Below are positions 12,371 to 22,077 of a stretch of DNA of 64,000 nucleotides, piece after piece. The position numbers and the translations under genes are program-made. Source of the DNA: Solanum dulcamara. Taxonomy: Eukaryota > Streptophyta > Magnoliopsida > Solanales > Solanaceae. The DNA is taken from contig NC_077243.1 of assembly GCF_947179165.1 (NCBI RefSeq), positions 32,626,001 through 32,690,000 of the forward strand. The letters are read 5' to 3'. The notes beneath the pieces are model-generated. The model saw only the letters and a program-made list of their open reading frames with translations, did not search any database and had not been told where the DNA came from. Position 1 is the first letter of the stretch, and each line of letters opens with the position of its first letter.

Positions 12371-12403
<33 letters not shown>
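12371..12403. repeat. AG dinucleotide microsatellite in D left LTR
   Basis: About 16 AG units. The right LTR has a slightly longer, interrupted copy at about 17469-17505. Confidence 0.9.
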
Positions 12404-12405
<2 letters not shown>

Positions 12406-12540
12406 CTCCTAGGGCTTTTAGAGAGAGAGTGAGGGATTGAAAATGATCTCAAAATGTGTTAGGGCTGATACATATATAATTTGGGTAAGTTCCCAAATTA
12501 CCCTTCCCTAAAAGTTCTGAAAATAGGCTAAAAATGCACC

Positions 12541-12830
12541 TGGCGCGATAGTGGCGCGTCGCGCCCTTGCAGCGCCAGGATGATTACGCCTAAAACCTGC
12601 ACACCTCGTAGTGGCGCGCCGCGCCAAGGACCAAACTACTGAGGTATATTCTTGGCGCGATAGTGGCGTGTCGCGCCCTTACAGCGCCAAGGCCAATATT
12701 TTCTGGGTTCTGGAAATTGGCTTGAAAAACCCTGCACACCTTTTAGTGACGCGCCGCGCCAGAGCCCAAACTACTAAGGCATGTTTCTGGCGTGATAGTG
12801 GCGCGTCGCGCCTCTGCGGCGCCAAGCCTA
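12541..12830. repeat. GC-rich palindromic word array (D, left LTR)
   Basis: Five units alternate. Type one reads GGCGCGATAGTGGCGCGTC followed by GCGCC and a short AGCGCCA tail. Type two reads GTAGTGGCGCGCCGCGCCA and then CCAAACTACTGAGG. Two small plus-strand open frames here are by-products of the repeats. Same plus-strand orientation as in A and G. Confidence 0.88.
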
Positions 12831-13545
12831 ATTTTCCAGCAATTGCAACCCAGGTCTGAAAATCTCTACTGTGCTAGTTCATCTTAGGATCGCCATACCT
12901 TTCGACTCCAAACTCCAAAATTTACATTCTTGGTGGCGTTGGAAAGAAGACTCGACGACCATTAATTTACTAGGTCGTGGGCTACCCAGATCATCATATA
13001 TCAAAAGATAGGGTCGTTAGAAGTCAACCCCTCATGCAAACTCCTCCTCAAACTTAGCCACGACGAGCCTTTTGGCTTGATTTGGTCCTAGGGGTCCTTC
13101 ATGACCCCACATCACCTCTAACGCTCTTTAATTACTTAGGAACTCATCCTAACTCATGTCAAAAATTTCAAGTCCTCCGGTCCGAGTCTACACTCACGTG
13201 AAGAAATGTTCGAATCTTAGCAAAACAAATTCTGGGATGTCACATTATCTCCCCCTTGGGATCATTCGTCCTCGAATGATGAGTAAATCAATGGTGGACT
13301 CGAGGCACGAATAAAAATTGAAACTCAATCAAATCAACCAATCGAGCACTTTAGACAATTGGCTATTCAAACTCAAGAATAGACAAATCATTTCAACTCA
13401 GGAATAGGGACATCACCTTCATTATTCTCATCATTTGGCACGAATAGAACATCGAAACTCCATCAACCGAATCATTCCAACCTCTAGATCGTCAATCGTC
13501 GAACTTTAACTCATGAGCGACATTTCCAATCTTCTTCACAATTTC

Positions 13546-13625
13546 ATAAGGTCAATATATCGGTGTCCAAACTTCCCCTCCTTTCCAAGCCTCACAACAC
13601 CCTTCATGTACGTCCAATCATTCCC
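13546..13625 (-). pseudogene. Integrase C-terminal relic inside element D
   Basis: On the plus strand the words GGTCAATATATCGGTGTCC, CTTCCCCTCCTTTCC and CACAACACCCTTCATG line up with 24975-25040 of element F, which codes for the integrase tail of a Ty3 element. No open frame remains. It shows that D came from a coding ancestor by loss of gag-pol. Confidence 0.6.
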
Positions 13626-14736
13626 CCAAATGTTGTCATTAGCCTACTACCATCACTCTCACAGTGACAACCATACACTCAACCTTATCACTCTAACTAC
13701 CTCACTCATATCTAAGAGTTCCCGAGCTTACTTTAACACTTATACCCTCATCATCGTATGAGCTCTTTCTCGGAGACACAATAAAATACTCTTACCTATC
13801 TATTGCTCATCACAAGGCCTCATCTCACTCCTCCTCTATACATTTATCCTCAACTAGACAAGTACAACACAACTATCACAATCGGGAAGCACTCACTCTC
13901 CCTCATCTACTCTCGCTCAACTCCATCCACTATCATCTTGGCCAACTCATCACTATTGGAAGCTCAAGACTTACTTTGGCTCATTACCCTATCATCTCCC
14001 CCTTAGCTTAAAGGCATCAACTAAAGAATACTAACTAGTCACTTAGAGCAACTCACAATTTAGAATCTCATATAACTCTATATTGTTTCATATACACCTC
14101 TTAAGCCTCTTCTTACCATATGACTTAGACTCAATTCACTATTTACATCTGAGGGTCACATAACCCCTCCATTCATAACACACACTCCTCGCAAGTTAAT
14201 ATCTTAATCTCTTGCATACGTCATGTCAAGCCTACTAAAAAAATCTTAAAACTAGAACTATCACCATCATTTATTACTTAGATACGTAACTTCCCCCTCG
14301 AAGGTGACATTTGAATCAAGATGTAGGGATAAGATTCTAGGATACATCTCGCTCTGACTCAACGCACGATCCATACGAATGAGAGTACACCCTTCCAGAT
14401 CAATAGAGTTAAGCACAGTAATTGGCACCTCTCAAGCCTTGTGCCATCTTTTCCCTTCCTCAAGACTTTATCTTAACTCATCAACAAGAATCTCATATAT
14501 ACCATTTCAACTACCTTGAGTATGAGGGGTAGTCAAATAGATTTGAGCAACGCACGAATTAGGAGGGAACATTCATAGAGTCAAACTCTAATGTACGAAC
14601 TCAGAATATGAAAGAAGGGAAACAAATTCTTAATGTCCTATAGCCTCTTGATTATAAGTGTGGTGCACAACACATCCATAAGCAAGACTCTACTAGACAC
14701 GGCTTCATAGACTCCCTAGGACACTTGAACTCTGTG

Positions 14737-14748
14737 CTCTGATACTAT
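14737..14748 (-). other. Element D primer-binding site
   Basis: The minus strand reads TATAGTATCAGAGCA-like sequence just inside the LTR, a slightly altered match to the iMet site TGGTATCAGAGC. Confidence 0.7.
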
Positions 14749-14751
14749 ATT

Positions 14752-17468
14752 TGTCACGCCTCGGGAGGGTACCCTAGATGTAACCGGCACTCAGAAACCA
14801 TTTCTGGCTTCCAAGCGAACCACATAGCCTGATCACACATCCGTCCATTATTTCAATCAGCGGAAAGTTTAAAAATAAAGAATAATTTAGTGGGCAACTC
14901 AAATCACCCATCCAACTCATCTACAAAATAAAGGCCATGGGCCAACAAATCAACTAGGATATTGTCATTTAAAAATAGTTTGACAAGAATAACTCAAGGA
15001 TAGAAATACCCAATCGACTCATCACTATCTAGTCTATGAAGCCTCTATCACTACTATCTAATTGATGCCAATGACATGTTCATGGCTACCTCAAATAAAA
15101 ATGAAAAGGACTAACTCAATGCAAGATTACATAAGCGGTGTCCTTCGAAAGTAGGGGAGGACTCACCAATACGCTGAGTGTGAAATAGATCCCCAATGAT
15201 GCTCCTACTGATGATCTCTTAAATCTGTCTCTGCATCATAAAACGATGCAGGTCCAAAGGGACGTCAGTACGTGGAATGTACGAGCATGTAATATGGCAG
15301 AATGAAACATAACTCGAGGAAGAATAACATCGGTCCACATATCTCAAATTAGAAAGATAAGAGAGACTCAAATAAGGCGTCGTCAATCTAAAGTAAGGAT
15401 ACAGTTTAGACAGAGACCAATCATATACCATACAATCCAATCCAACTATGTATAATACAGTTCAATCAAATCATCTATAATTCGATCCCTTTCAATCATG
15501 TACAATCCGATTATATACACTCAACTCAACAATCAACTCAATAATCAAATCCAATCTAGTCACATACCATTCTATTCAATCCAATCACAATTCATCTAAT
15601 CCAATCAGACCATATACCATCAACTCAATATTCAACTCAACAATCAGCTCAAAGGACTCAACTCAGTAAATATGCAAATTAAATTATGCAGCATTTTACA
15701 ATTCAACTCAAAGGACTCAACTCAAAAAATATGTAACAATTCACTCAAGTGTCCTAAGTCTAACAAGAAATAGTTTAGACAGGACTAACTCATAAGCATA
15801 TAGGAACTCACTCAAATGCCCTAAGTCTAGAAAGAAATAGTTTAGATGGGACTAACTCATAAGAAACTCAACTCAACTGACTCGGAGCACTATCAAGACC
15901 TAAATGGGAGTTTTTCTTATCCGACAACCATCACTTATGAGCCAGTGATAGTACAACAATCAGACGTAGTTGCCACGTCCGTCCATACCTTGCCCGGGCA
16001 TGAACTCCTCCCTAATCATGGATACCATCGATTAGTCAAGTCCTATCATTTCAGGATAATAAAAATGGGAAACATCCGACTTTAACGGTTCAATCCCACG
16101 GGAAGCATTCGACTTTAACGGTTCCATCCCTACCTACGTTGGCGGCGTAGTTTTCTAGGGTTCGAGTATGGACTGTACTCTTACCCGCCTCGGTGCTCGA
16201 TACTCCTCCCATGACTCCATGCTCATAAAACTCCTCCAATCATCTCAAACAAGCCCTCACGGCTAGTTTCATGTGGAACATTGCCACCTCATCAACTCTG
16301 TTCTCATTTCAACTCAATTAACTCATAATGACAAGTCTCATTGGACCTTCTTTCAAATCGACTCATCTCAAATCATCAAACTCTTCTCTTTAAAAATTTA
16401 TACAATCTCAACTCAATGAATGTAAAAAATATTATGTACATTAAAATGTAATTTCAACTCCTGAACTCAAACTCAAAATAGATACTTTAATGAAAAAATA
16501 CTCAACTCATTTAAAGGCTCCTCATACTCAACTCATACTTAAACTCCTTTCTAAATCAAAGATGAAACTAATAGTTTTTTAGGCTCAAAGTAGTGTATAA
16601 ATAATTTATGCAAAAAGGTTCATAAATAATTTATTTAAAGCTCCTCCTCAAAAGATCATTTATTTTTAAAATATTCCTAAGACTCAAATCAACTCAAATT
16701 ATGCACGTCATATACCACAAAATCACATTAGACCCCAATCCACTTCATCACACAACATCATCATCAACATAACCTCTTCATTTACATCATCGTCAAATAT
16801 CATCATTCACATCGTCATCAAATATCATCATCATATATCATCATTCACATCATCATCAAACATTATCATCACATCATCATCAAATATCATCATCACATCA
16901 ATCGTCAAACATCCACTCCAAAATCCTTATTTTAGTCCTATGTTTATTTTATAGAAGAAAAAGGACATTCTTAACTATCCAATTCATTCTTTTCATTCCA
17001 ATCAATAAATACATACACACAACTATCCATCTCAACCTCAAGACATTTATGACAAGAAATCTCATCTTGGGTTCATGTGAATGAAACATGAACCCACACT
17101 CTCGACAAAACTCAACTCAAGAATATCATCAATACCTATAAATCTATATATAAAGATACATTTGTAGTTAATAATATGAAAAATAACTATTTAGTAACTC
17201 AAGTCATTAAAATCATCAATCAACCATTTGTATCTAAAAACATTCCATAGTTTAGGGAAAACTTTCAAGAAAACCTTTCTAGAAGGTGCAACTCTTTCAC
17301 AACTCCTAACCAACACATCTATGGGCATATGGAAGAACTTAATCCATATTTTAGGTTAGCCTTACATACCTTAGTGAAGACTTGAAGAAAACCTTGTGGT
17401 TGGGTCTTCAATGGAGGACTCAAATCTTGAAGCTCTTGGACTCTTCTTGTTGGAAATGGAGAAAAAGA

Positions 17469-17505
<37 letters not shown>

Positions 17506-18345
17506 AGCTCCTAGGGCTTTTAGAGAGAGAGTGAGGGATTGAAAATGATCTCAAAATGTGTTAGGGCTGATACATATATAATTTGGGTAAGTTCCCAAAT
17601 TACCCTTTCCTAAAAGTTCTGAAAATAGGCTAAAAATGCACCTGGCGCGATAGTGGCGCGTCGCGCCCTTGCAGCGCCAGGCTGATTACGCCTAAAACCT
17701 GCAACCTAGTAGTGGCTCGCCGCGCCAAGGACCAAACTACTGAGGCACATTCTTGGCGCGATAGTGGCGCGTCGCGCCCTTATTGCGCCAAGGCCAATAT
17801 TTTCTGGGTTCTGGAAATTGGCTTGAAAAACCCTGCACACCTTTTAGTGGCGCGCCGCGCCAGAGCCCCAATTATTGAGGCATGTTTCTGGTGCGATAGT
17901 GGCGTGTCGCGCCTCTGCGGCGCCAAGCCCAGTTTTCCAGCAATTGCAACCCAGGCCTGAAAATCTCTACTGTGCTAGTTCATCTTAGGATCGCCATACC
18001 TTTCGACTCCAAACTCTAAAATTTACATTCTTGGTGGCGTTGGAAAGAAGACTTGACGACCATTAATTTACTAGGTCGTGGGCTACCCAGATCGTCATTT
18101 ATCAAAAGATAGGGTCGTTAGAAGTCAACCCCTCATGCAAACTCCTCCTCAAACTTAGCCACGACGAGCCTTTTGGCTTGATTTGGTCCTAGGGGTCCTT
18201 CATGACCCCACATCACCTCTAACGCTCTTTAATTACTTAGGAACTCATCCTAACTCATGTCAAAAATTTCAAGTCCTCCGGTCCGAGTCTACACTCACGT
18301 GAAGAAATGTTCGAATCTTAGCGAAAAAAATTTCGGGGTGTCACA
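14752..18345 (-). repeat. Element D LTR (right copy; 5' LTR in element direction)
   Basis: Runs from TGTCACGCCTCGGG to GGGGTGTCACA. The first kilobase is almost identical to the left copy (two differences seen), whereas bases equivalent to 10690-11080 carry about 22 differences in 400. As the 5' LTR it would hold the element's promoter. Confidence 0.92.
17640..17930. repeat. GC-rich palindromic word array (D, right LTR)
   Basis: Second copy of the array at 12541-12830, with several substitutions concentrated in the GC words (for example CGTAGTGGCGCG against AGTAGTGGCTCG). Confidence 0.88.
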
Positions 18346-18350
18346 GTATC

Positions 18351-18761
18351 AACCCTAATTGAGTTTGTAAGAATAACTTCATAAAAATAATTTTTTTATA
18401 TAATATTAGTTTATTGTTTAATAATTATATTTTAATATATTTAGTTGTAGATAAACTTCATTAAAGGTGTAAGTGTGGAATTTTTATAGTACATGTAGTG
18501 TAAGTGATTGATTTTAAAATATAGAGAATGTATTTAAACTTGAGTCATATTTTAGGAGTTGTTAATGTATTAATTATTTGTATATAGAGAATTTGAAATT
18601 AAATCTTATGATTTTTTGAATGATCTTAAAAAATGCTTTATATTGATGAAGCTTCATTAGATACATAAAGTAAATATTATTTTTTTAAACTTCATTTTAT
18701 AGGATGAATTTAACCAATTTGAATGCTTAAGATGTAATCATTTGTTTTCATCATATTTTTA
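18351..18761. other. AT-rich spacer, nothing recognised
   Basis: Sequence between element D and the Helitron; it continues the AT-rich stretch that precedes D. No open frame or repeat end was seen. Confidence 0.6.
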
Positions 18762-19268
18762 TCTATACTACCTTATACTACCTTAAAAGCATGAACTTCA
18801 AAAATTAAAAGTTAAATTATAAAAAATACCCCTCACTTAAATAACCCTTAAATTATGTTAATACCCATTATTTAAAAATTTTAAATAAAACTAATTAAAC
18901 ACACCCCACGCTAGGAACTCCTCCCATACGATACGACGCTACTCCCAACTCTCCCAAACTTAACAGTCGTCTTCTTTCACCAACAGCTACGACAATGCTC
19001 AAGTATTTCCAAGTGATGCAACTTCTGTATTTTCCCTATTTATATCACCCAATTATGGATCGTCATCTCACATTAAAAATCAAACTTCTCCAGAAAGTGC
19101 ATCGGTATGCCCTGCTTGTTGTTATTTTATAAACCAGCGTTCTTGTTTTGAAACGAATATTATCTTCTTGCACTGTTTTCCTTGGCTGCTTTTATTCCAC
19201 TTCCGTCAAAAGTGGCCTAGGAATTAGATTTGTTTTTTTTTTACTTATCCTGTTTTGTTTTTTGGCAG

Positions 19269-19339
19269 TGTCCTCATACTAATTATCTTTTCATGGGAGA
19301 TTATGTGGATCGTGGATACTATTTTGTGAAACAATAACC
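19269..19339 (+). pseudogene. PP2A catalytic subunit exon fragment 1
   Basis: After an intron-like acceptor (TTTTTTGGCAG) the sequence codes [18 protein letters not shown], the metal-binding GDYVDRG block of Ser/Thr protein phosphatase 2A catalytic subunits (residue about 75-95 in the normal protein). One base is missing soon after, shifting the frame, and the piece ends at a GTGAGT donor. The metal-site residues Asp and Arg are kept, but there is no start, no upstream GDIHGQ block and a frameshift, so this cannot make a phosphatase. PP1, PP4 and PP6 are related; the residues fit PP2A best. Confidence 0.75.
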
Positions 19340-19669
19340 GTGAGTTCTTAGGCCTAAACTCTTTTTGCTATTTGAATGATTTGTGCATTAACTATAAATG
19401 ATGTGTCAGTTGTTTATGACAATGTCATGTCACACTTACTTACTTGATTGCCTCCCTAATTTTATTTTCTTAGTTACACTTTGGAAGAGATCGACATTGC
19501 TGTAACAGTGAACTTAAGGTGGAAATAATCATGGGTTATCGATTTTGGGCTTTCTTTTTTTTATGTGATGGTTGCTTTCATGGTTAATTATCATGCTGGT
19601 GATGTATCATTTTGCATGTGGTTCACTTTTTCAGCTTTTCGTGGCTCTCATTTTGCCTGTGGTTCAGCA

Positions 19670-19795
19670 AAATTCGTTGCTAATCCTACTTAGCAATGAA
19701 TTAGCAATAAATTTTTGTTAGCTATGAGCAAAATAGCGACAGATCAACGACGACGTTCATAGCTAAATGCAGTATTTTTTTAGTAGTAAAGTATG
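19670..19795. repeat. Small transposon-end-like sequence
   Basis: Short words such as TTAGCAATGAATTAGCAA and a closing TTTTTTAGTAGTA resemble a CACTA-type terminus on the minus strand. No partner end was found. Confidence 0.3.
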
Positions 19796-20031
19796 CTATT
19801 CCCAAAGAATTACAATTTTGAGGGGGAATAATGAGAGTCTCCAGGTATGCATCACTGTTGAAATAAACATATATATATCTCTCTCTCTATATATATACAT
19901 ATTTTGCTTAAACTTCATAAAGACAGATATTTTATTTCTGTGAGTCAGATTAATTGTCCATTTATTTACAATATGAAAACAGACCTTGCTTCAGATTATG
20001 GCATCATTGATTGTGCCTTGGTCTCTTGCAG

Positions 20032-20077
20032 ATTACCCAGGTTTAGGTATTTTATGATGACTGTTTATGGAAATGAG
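20032..20077 (+). pseudogene. PP2A catalytic subunit exon fragment 2
   Basis: Following a TCTCTTGCAG acceptor, the frame reads ITQV, a stop, VFYDDCLWK and a stop, clearly the ITQVYGFYDECLRKYG region of PP2A with substitutions. It lies about 0.7 kb after fragment 1 in the right order and strand. A possible decayed middle exon is at 19480-19530 after a TTTTCTTAG acceptor, but the match is weak. Retained introns mean this is a copied genomic segment, not a processed cDNA. Confidence 0.65.
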
Positions 20078-20900
20078 TCCTCATAATTTTTACTTTTTGT
20101 GGGTTGTAGTATCTCATTGCCTATTGTTTTTTGTACTGAATAATTGGACCGATACATGGACTTTACATTTCCTTCATTACTTGACTTTCAAATGGAATTC
20201 TTAACAATTTGTAGATAAATCCTACAACATATGTAGGGTTGATATATACATTTCCCGCATATTATTTTATTATCATTTCTTATTCTCTTGTCAGTATGGT
20301 TGATTTGTTGTAATATTGTAAGAAGTAATTAGTTTGTATAGTCGCTTCAATGGGGTAGTACCCCATTAACTTGATGCAGATAATGCACTTTGGTAAACAG
20401 TAATCAGTGATCACCAAGTTAAAGCACGGAATCTATAATGTGCTTACAGAGTAGAAGGCTGTCTCTCATAGTGTCATCTAGTACTGCTAGATTTAAGCCT
20501 TTTTACTCAACAGTACTCTGTATGTCTGTTACCTGGACGGCCTAAATACGGATACAAAACGTGGATTCGGGAAAAATTACATAATCACATGTCATCTAGA
20601 GCTTTGGCACCATGTTTTCAGAATCCCATTCCAACCAATTACGCGACCGGAATGGAGTATTATTTACAATGAAAAAAATTAATGACTTGTACACATCCAT
20701 TCAAACAATTCATTAAAGACATATGCATTATGTTCACCAAATGAAGTATGCATACATTTGCACAATTAAATAAGGTAAAATAAAGTATGCAGAGAATAAA
20801 AACGATATATTATGAAAAAAATATAGAATAGACACTTTCTCAAAGTTGTAAGCATCTCGAGACAAGGCAACCACGTGCAATGCAGACGCGGTGCATCTAG

Positions 20901-21190
20901 TATTTTTAAAAAGAGCAAACCTAAAAAAAAAGTAAAATGACAGAAAAAGAGAAGAAAAAAGAATAAACCCACTAAATGTTTCGATAGGTGAAACCCAAAA
21001 AATTTATCATGTCAAAATAATAAATTCCTCATAAAATTTAGTAAATGAGAAAGAGTTAATTTAGTTTGGAGGAAAAAAGTTATAATCGTCTTTTCATGAT
21101 TGCGGCCAATTTTAGTCCAAATTTTTGTGGCAATTTAGCAGTTCTCAAAGAAAAAAATAAGGAGAATGGCAATGCATCATATGTCCTATA
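20901..21190. other. AT-rich spacer before element E
   Basis: No gene or repeat end recognised. The last five bases, CTATA, are the left target-duplication copy of element E. Confidence 0.6.
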
Positions 21191-21472
21191 TGTTATAAAT
21201 ACATTGAATAGTGGATTGTCCATTTGGTTAATTCATGAGCTAGAAAATTCATGTATATTTCCAAGGTGATATGAATCTTTTAAAATGACAATTTATCTAC
21301 TAGTTTGGACATTTAATATGGTGACCTTTCAGATGATATATCAATCTTTAAATAGAGGTGTCATTCACCATTGTAAGTGACATTTGAATAGAAAAAAAGT
21401 TTTTCTCCTTCATCTACATTTCTTGCCTTCTTCTCTTTATACTTATATTGTTCTGAGCTTAAGTTTACAACA
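21191..21472 (+). repeat. Element E 5' LTR
   Basis: TGTTATAAATACATTGAATAG to TTTACAACA. A TCTTTATACTTATATTG segment near the end matches the 3' LTR. Visible differences from the 3' LTR exceed ten percent, so the insertion is old. Confidence 0.88.
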
Positions 21473-21488
21473 TGTTATCAGTACGAGA
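21473..21488 (+). other. Element E primer-binding site
   Basis: TGTTATCAGTACGAGA directly follows the LTR, as in a group of plant copia elements with a TTATCAGCACGAG-type site. Confidence 0.6.
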
Positions 21489-21514
21489 CTCGAGCCAAAT
21501 GAGATTGAGTTTTA

Positions 21515-21905
21515 GAGCCCGTTTGGATGGGCTTAAAAAAAGTAACTTTTATGTATGAAGTGCTTTTAGAACTTTAAAGTGCTGAAAGTTATTTTTATAA
21601 ATAAGCAGTTCAGTGTTTGGATAAAAGTGCTTAAATGAGGAAAATTATGTGAATTTTAGGGTTAAAAGAATAAAAAGGGTAGTTTGGGAATTTAGTTAAA
21701 ATATAAGGGATATAAAAGTAATTTTCATGGTCAAAGAAAATGACTTTAAGCACTTAGAAAAAAAAAGTTAGGAATCCTAACTTTTCATTTTTGACTGACT
21801 TTAAGAACTTTCTGGTTTAAAGTTAGCATTAGGCAAACACGTCTAAAAGCTGAAAAGGGGCTTTAAGTTGGTTTTGACCAACTTAAAGCCAATCCAAATG
21901 GGCTC
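21515..21905. mobile_element. Tourist-like MITE 2 inside element E
   Basis: Terminal inverted repeats GAGCCCGTTTGGATGGGCTT and, from the other strand, GAGCCCATTTGGATTGGCTT enclose 391 non-coding bases. TTA flanks both ends. It sits in E's leader, just inside the 5' LTR. Confidence 0.82.
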
Positions 21906-22077
21906 TTAGTTTTGTTTTAACTCATGTTCTACTTGATCTCGTTATGAGAATCGAGAAGGGAAAATGATAATTACTGCAATCAATAATATTCTATGCATAA
22001 AATCATGTATTTTTCATTAATCTTTTTATGATTTAGAAATAAGTTTCAATCGATACTCGATAATACAATAGCATTTG

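Larger units (their letters stand above)
9654..13245 (-). repeat. Element D LTR (left copy; 3' LTR in element direction)
   Basis: Runs from TGTCACGCCTCGGG to GGGATGTCACA on the plus strand. It holds the hairpin/ACGT block (about 10105-10195), many CAACTCAA and CAATCCAATC words, ATC-rich simple repeats (about 11650-11815), an AG run (12371-12403) and the GC palindrome array (12541-12830). Open frames inside are repeat artefacts; the same frames recur in the right copy. Confidence 0.92.
13246..14751 (-). other. Element D internal region
   Basis: The left edge is a polypurine tract (CCCAAGGGGGAGATAA on the minus strand, 13246-13261) followed by a CCTCGAATGA motif common beside Ty3 LTRs. Bases 13546-13625 match the integrase C-terminal region of F in phrase order (GACCAATA/CCTTCTT/CACCCTTCA-type blocks), marking a pol relic. 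Bases 14560-14735 closely match element A's leader. The rest is Ser/Thr/Leu-rich low-complexity translation with stops in all frames. Confidence 0.8.
9654..18345 (-). mobile_element. Element D: complete non-autonomous LTR retrotransposon (LARD-like)
   Basis: Two LTRs of about 3.59 kb (9654-13245 and 14752-18345) flank a 1506-base interior without an open gag or pol. The outer flanks are a perfect five-base duplication, GTATC, at 9649-9653 and 18346-18350. A polypurine tract and an iMet-like primer site place it on the minus strand. The LTRs differ at roughly 65 sites by hand comparison (about 2%), so insertion was fairly recent. The leader is closely similar to element A's, and a relic of an integrase end remains. 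It must have been moved by enzymes of another element, plausibly an A-type copy. Confidence 0.93.
18762..20900 (+). mobile_element. Probable non-autonomous Helitron with captured PP2A gene pieces
   Basis: The left end, after an A, begins TCTATACTACC and continues CTTAAAAGCATGAAC, the usual start of many plant Helitrons. The right end has a short stem (ATGCA, seven-base loop, TGCAT at 20880-20896) followed at once by CTAG and then T (20901), fitting insertion between A and T with a CTAG terminus. There is no RepHel protein, so it is non-autonomous. Inside lie two exon pieces of a phosphatase gene with introns kept, typical of Helitron gene capture. No second copy is available here to prove the borders. 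Confidence 0.6.

Noticed and set aside
12611..12859. Small Arg/Ala-rich protein encoded in the GC-rich array (also at 17712, 29179 and 39332)
   Set aside because: The frames only exist because the palindromic words repeat; they begin and end in different contexts and lie inside LTRs.
9654..18345. A 5.1 kb tandem duplication of a gene-like region
   Set aside because: The two 3.6 kb copies end in TGT...ACA, flank a primer site and polypurine tract, and sit within a five-base duplication, so they are LTRs of one element.
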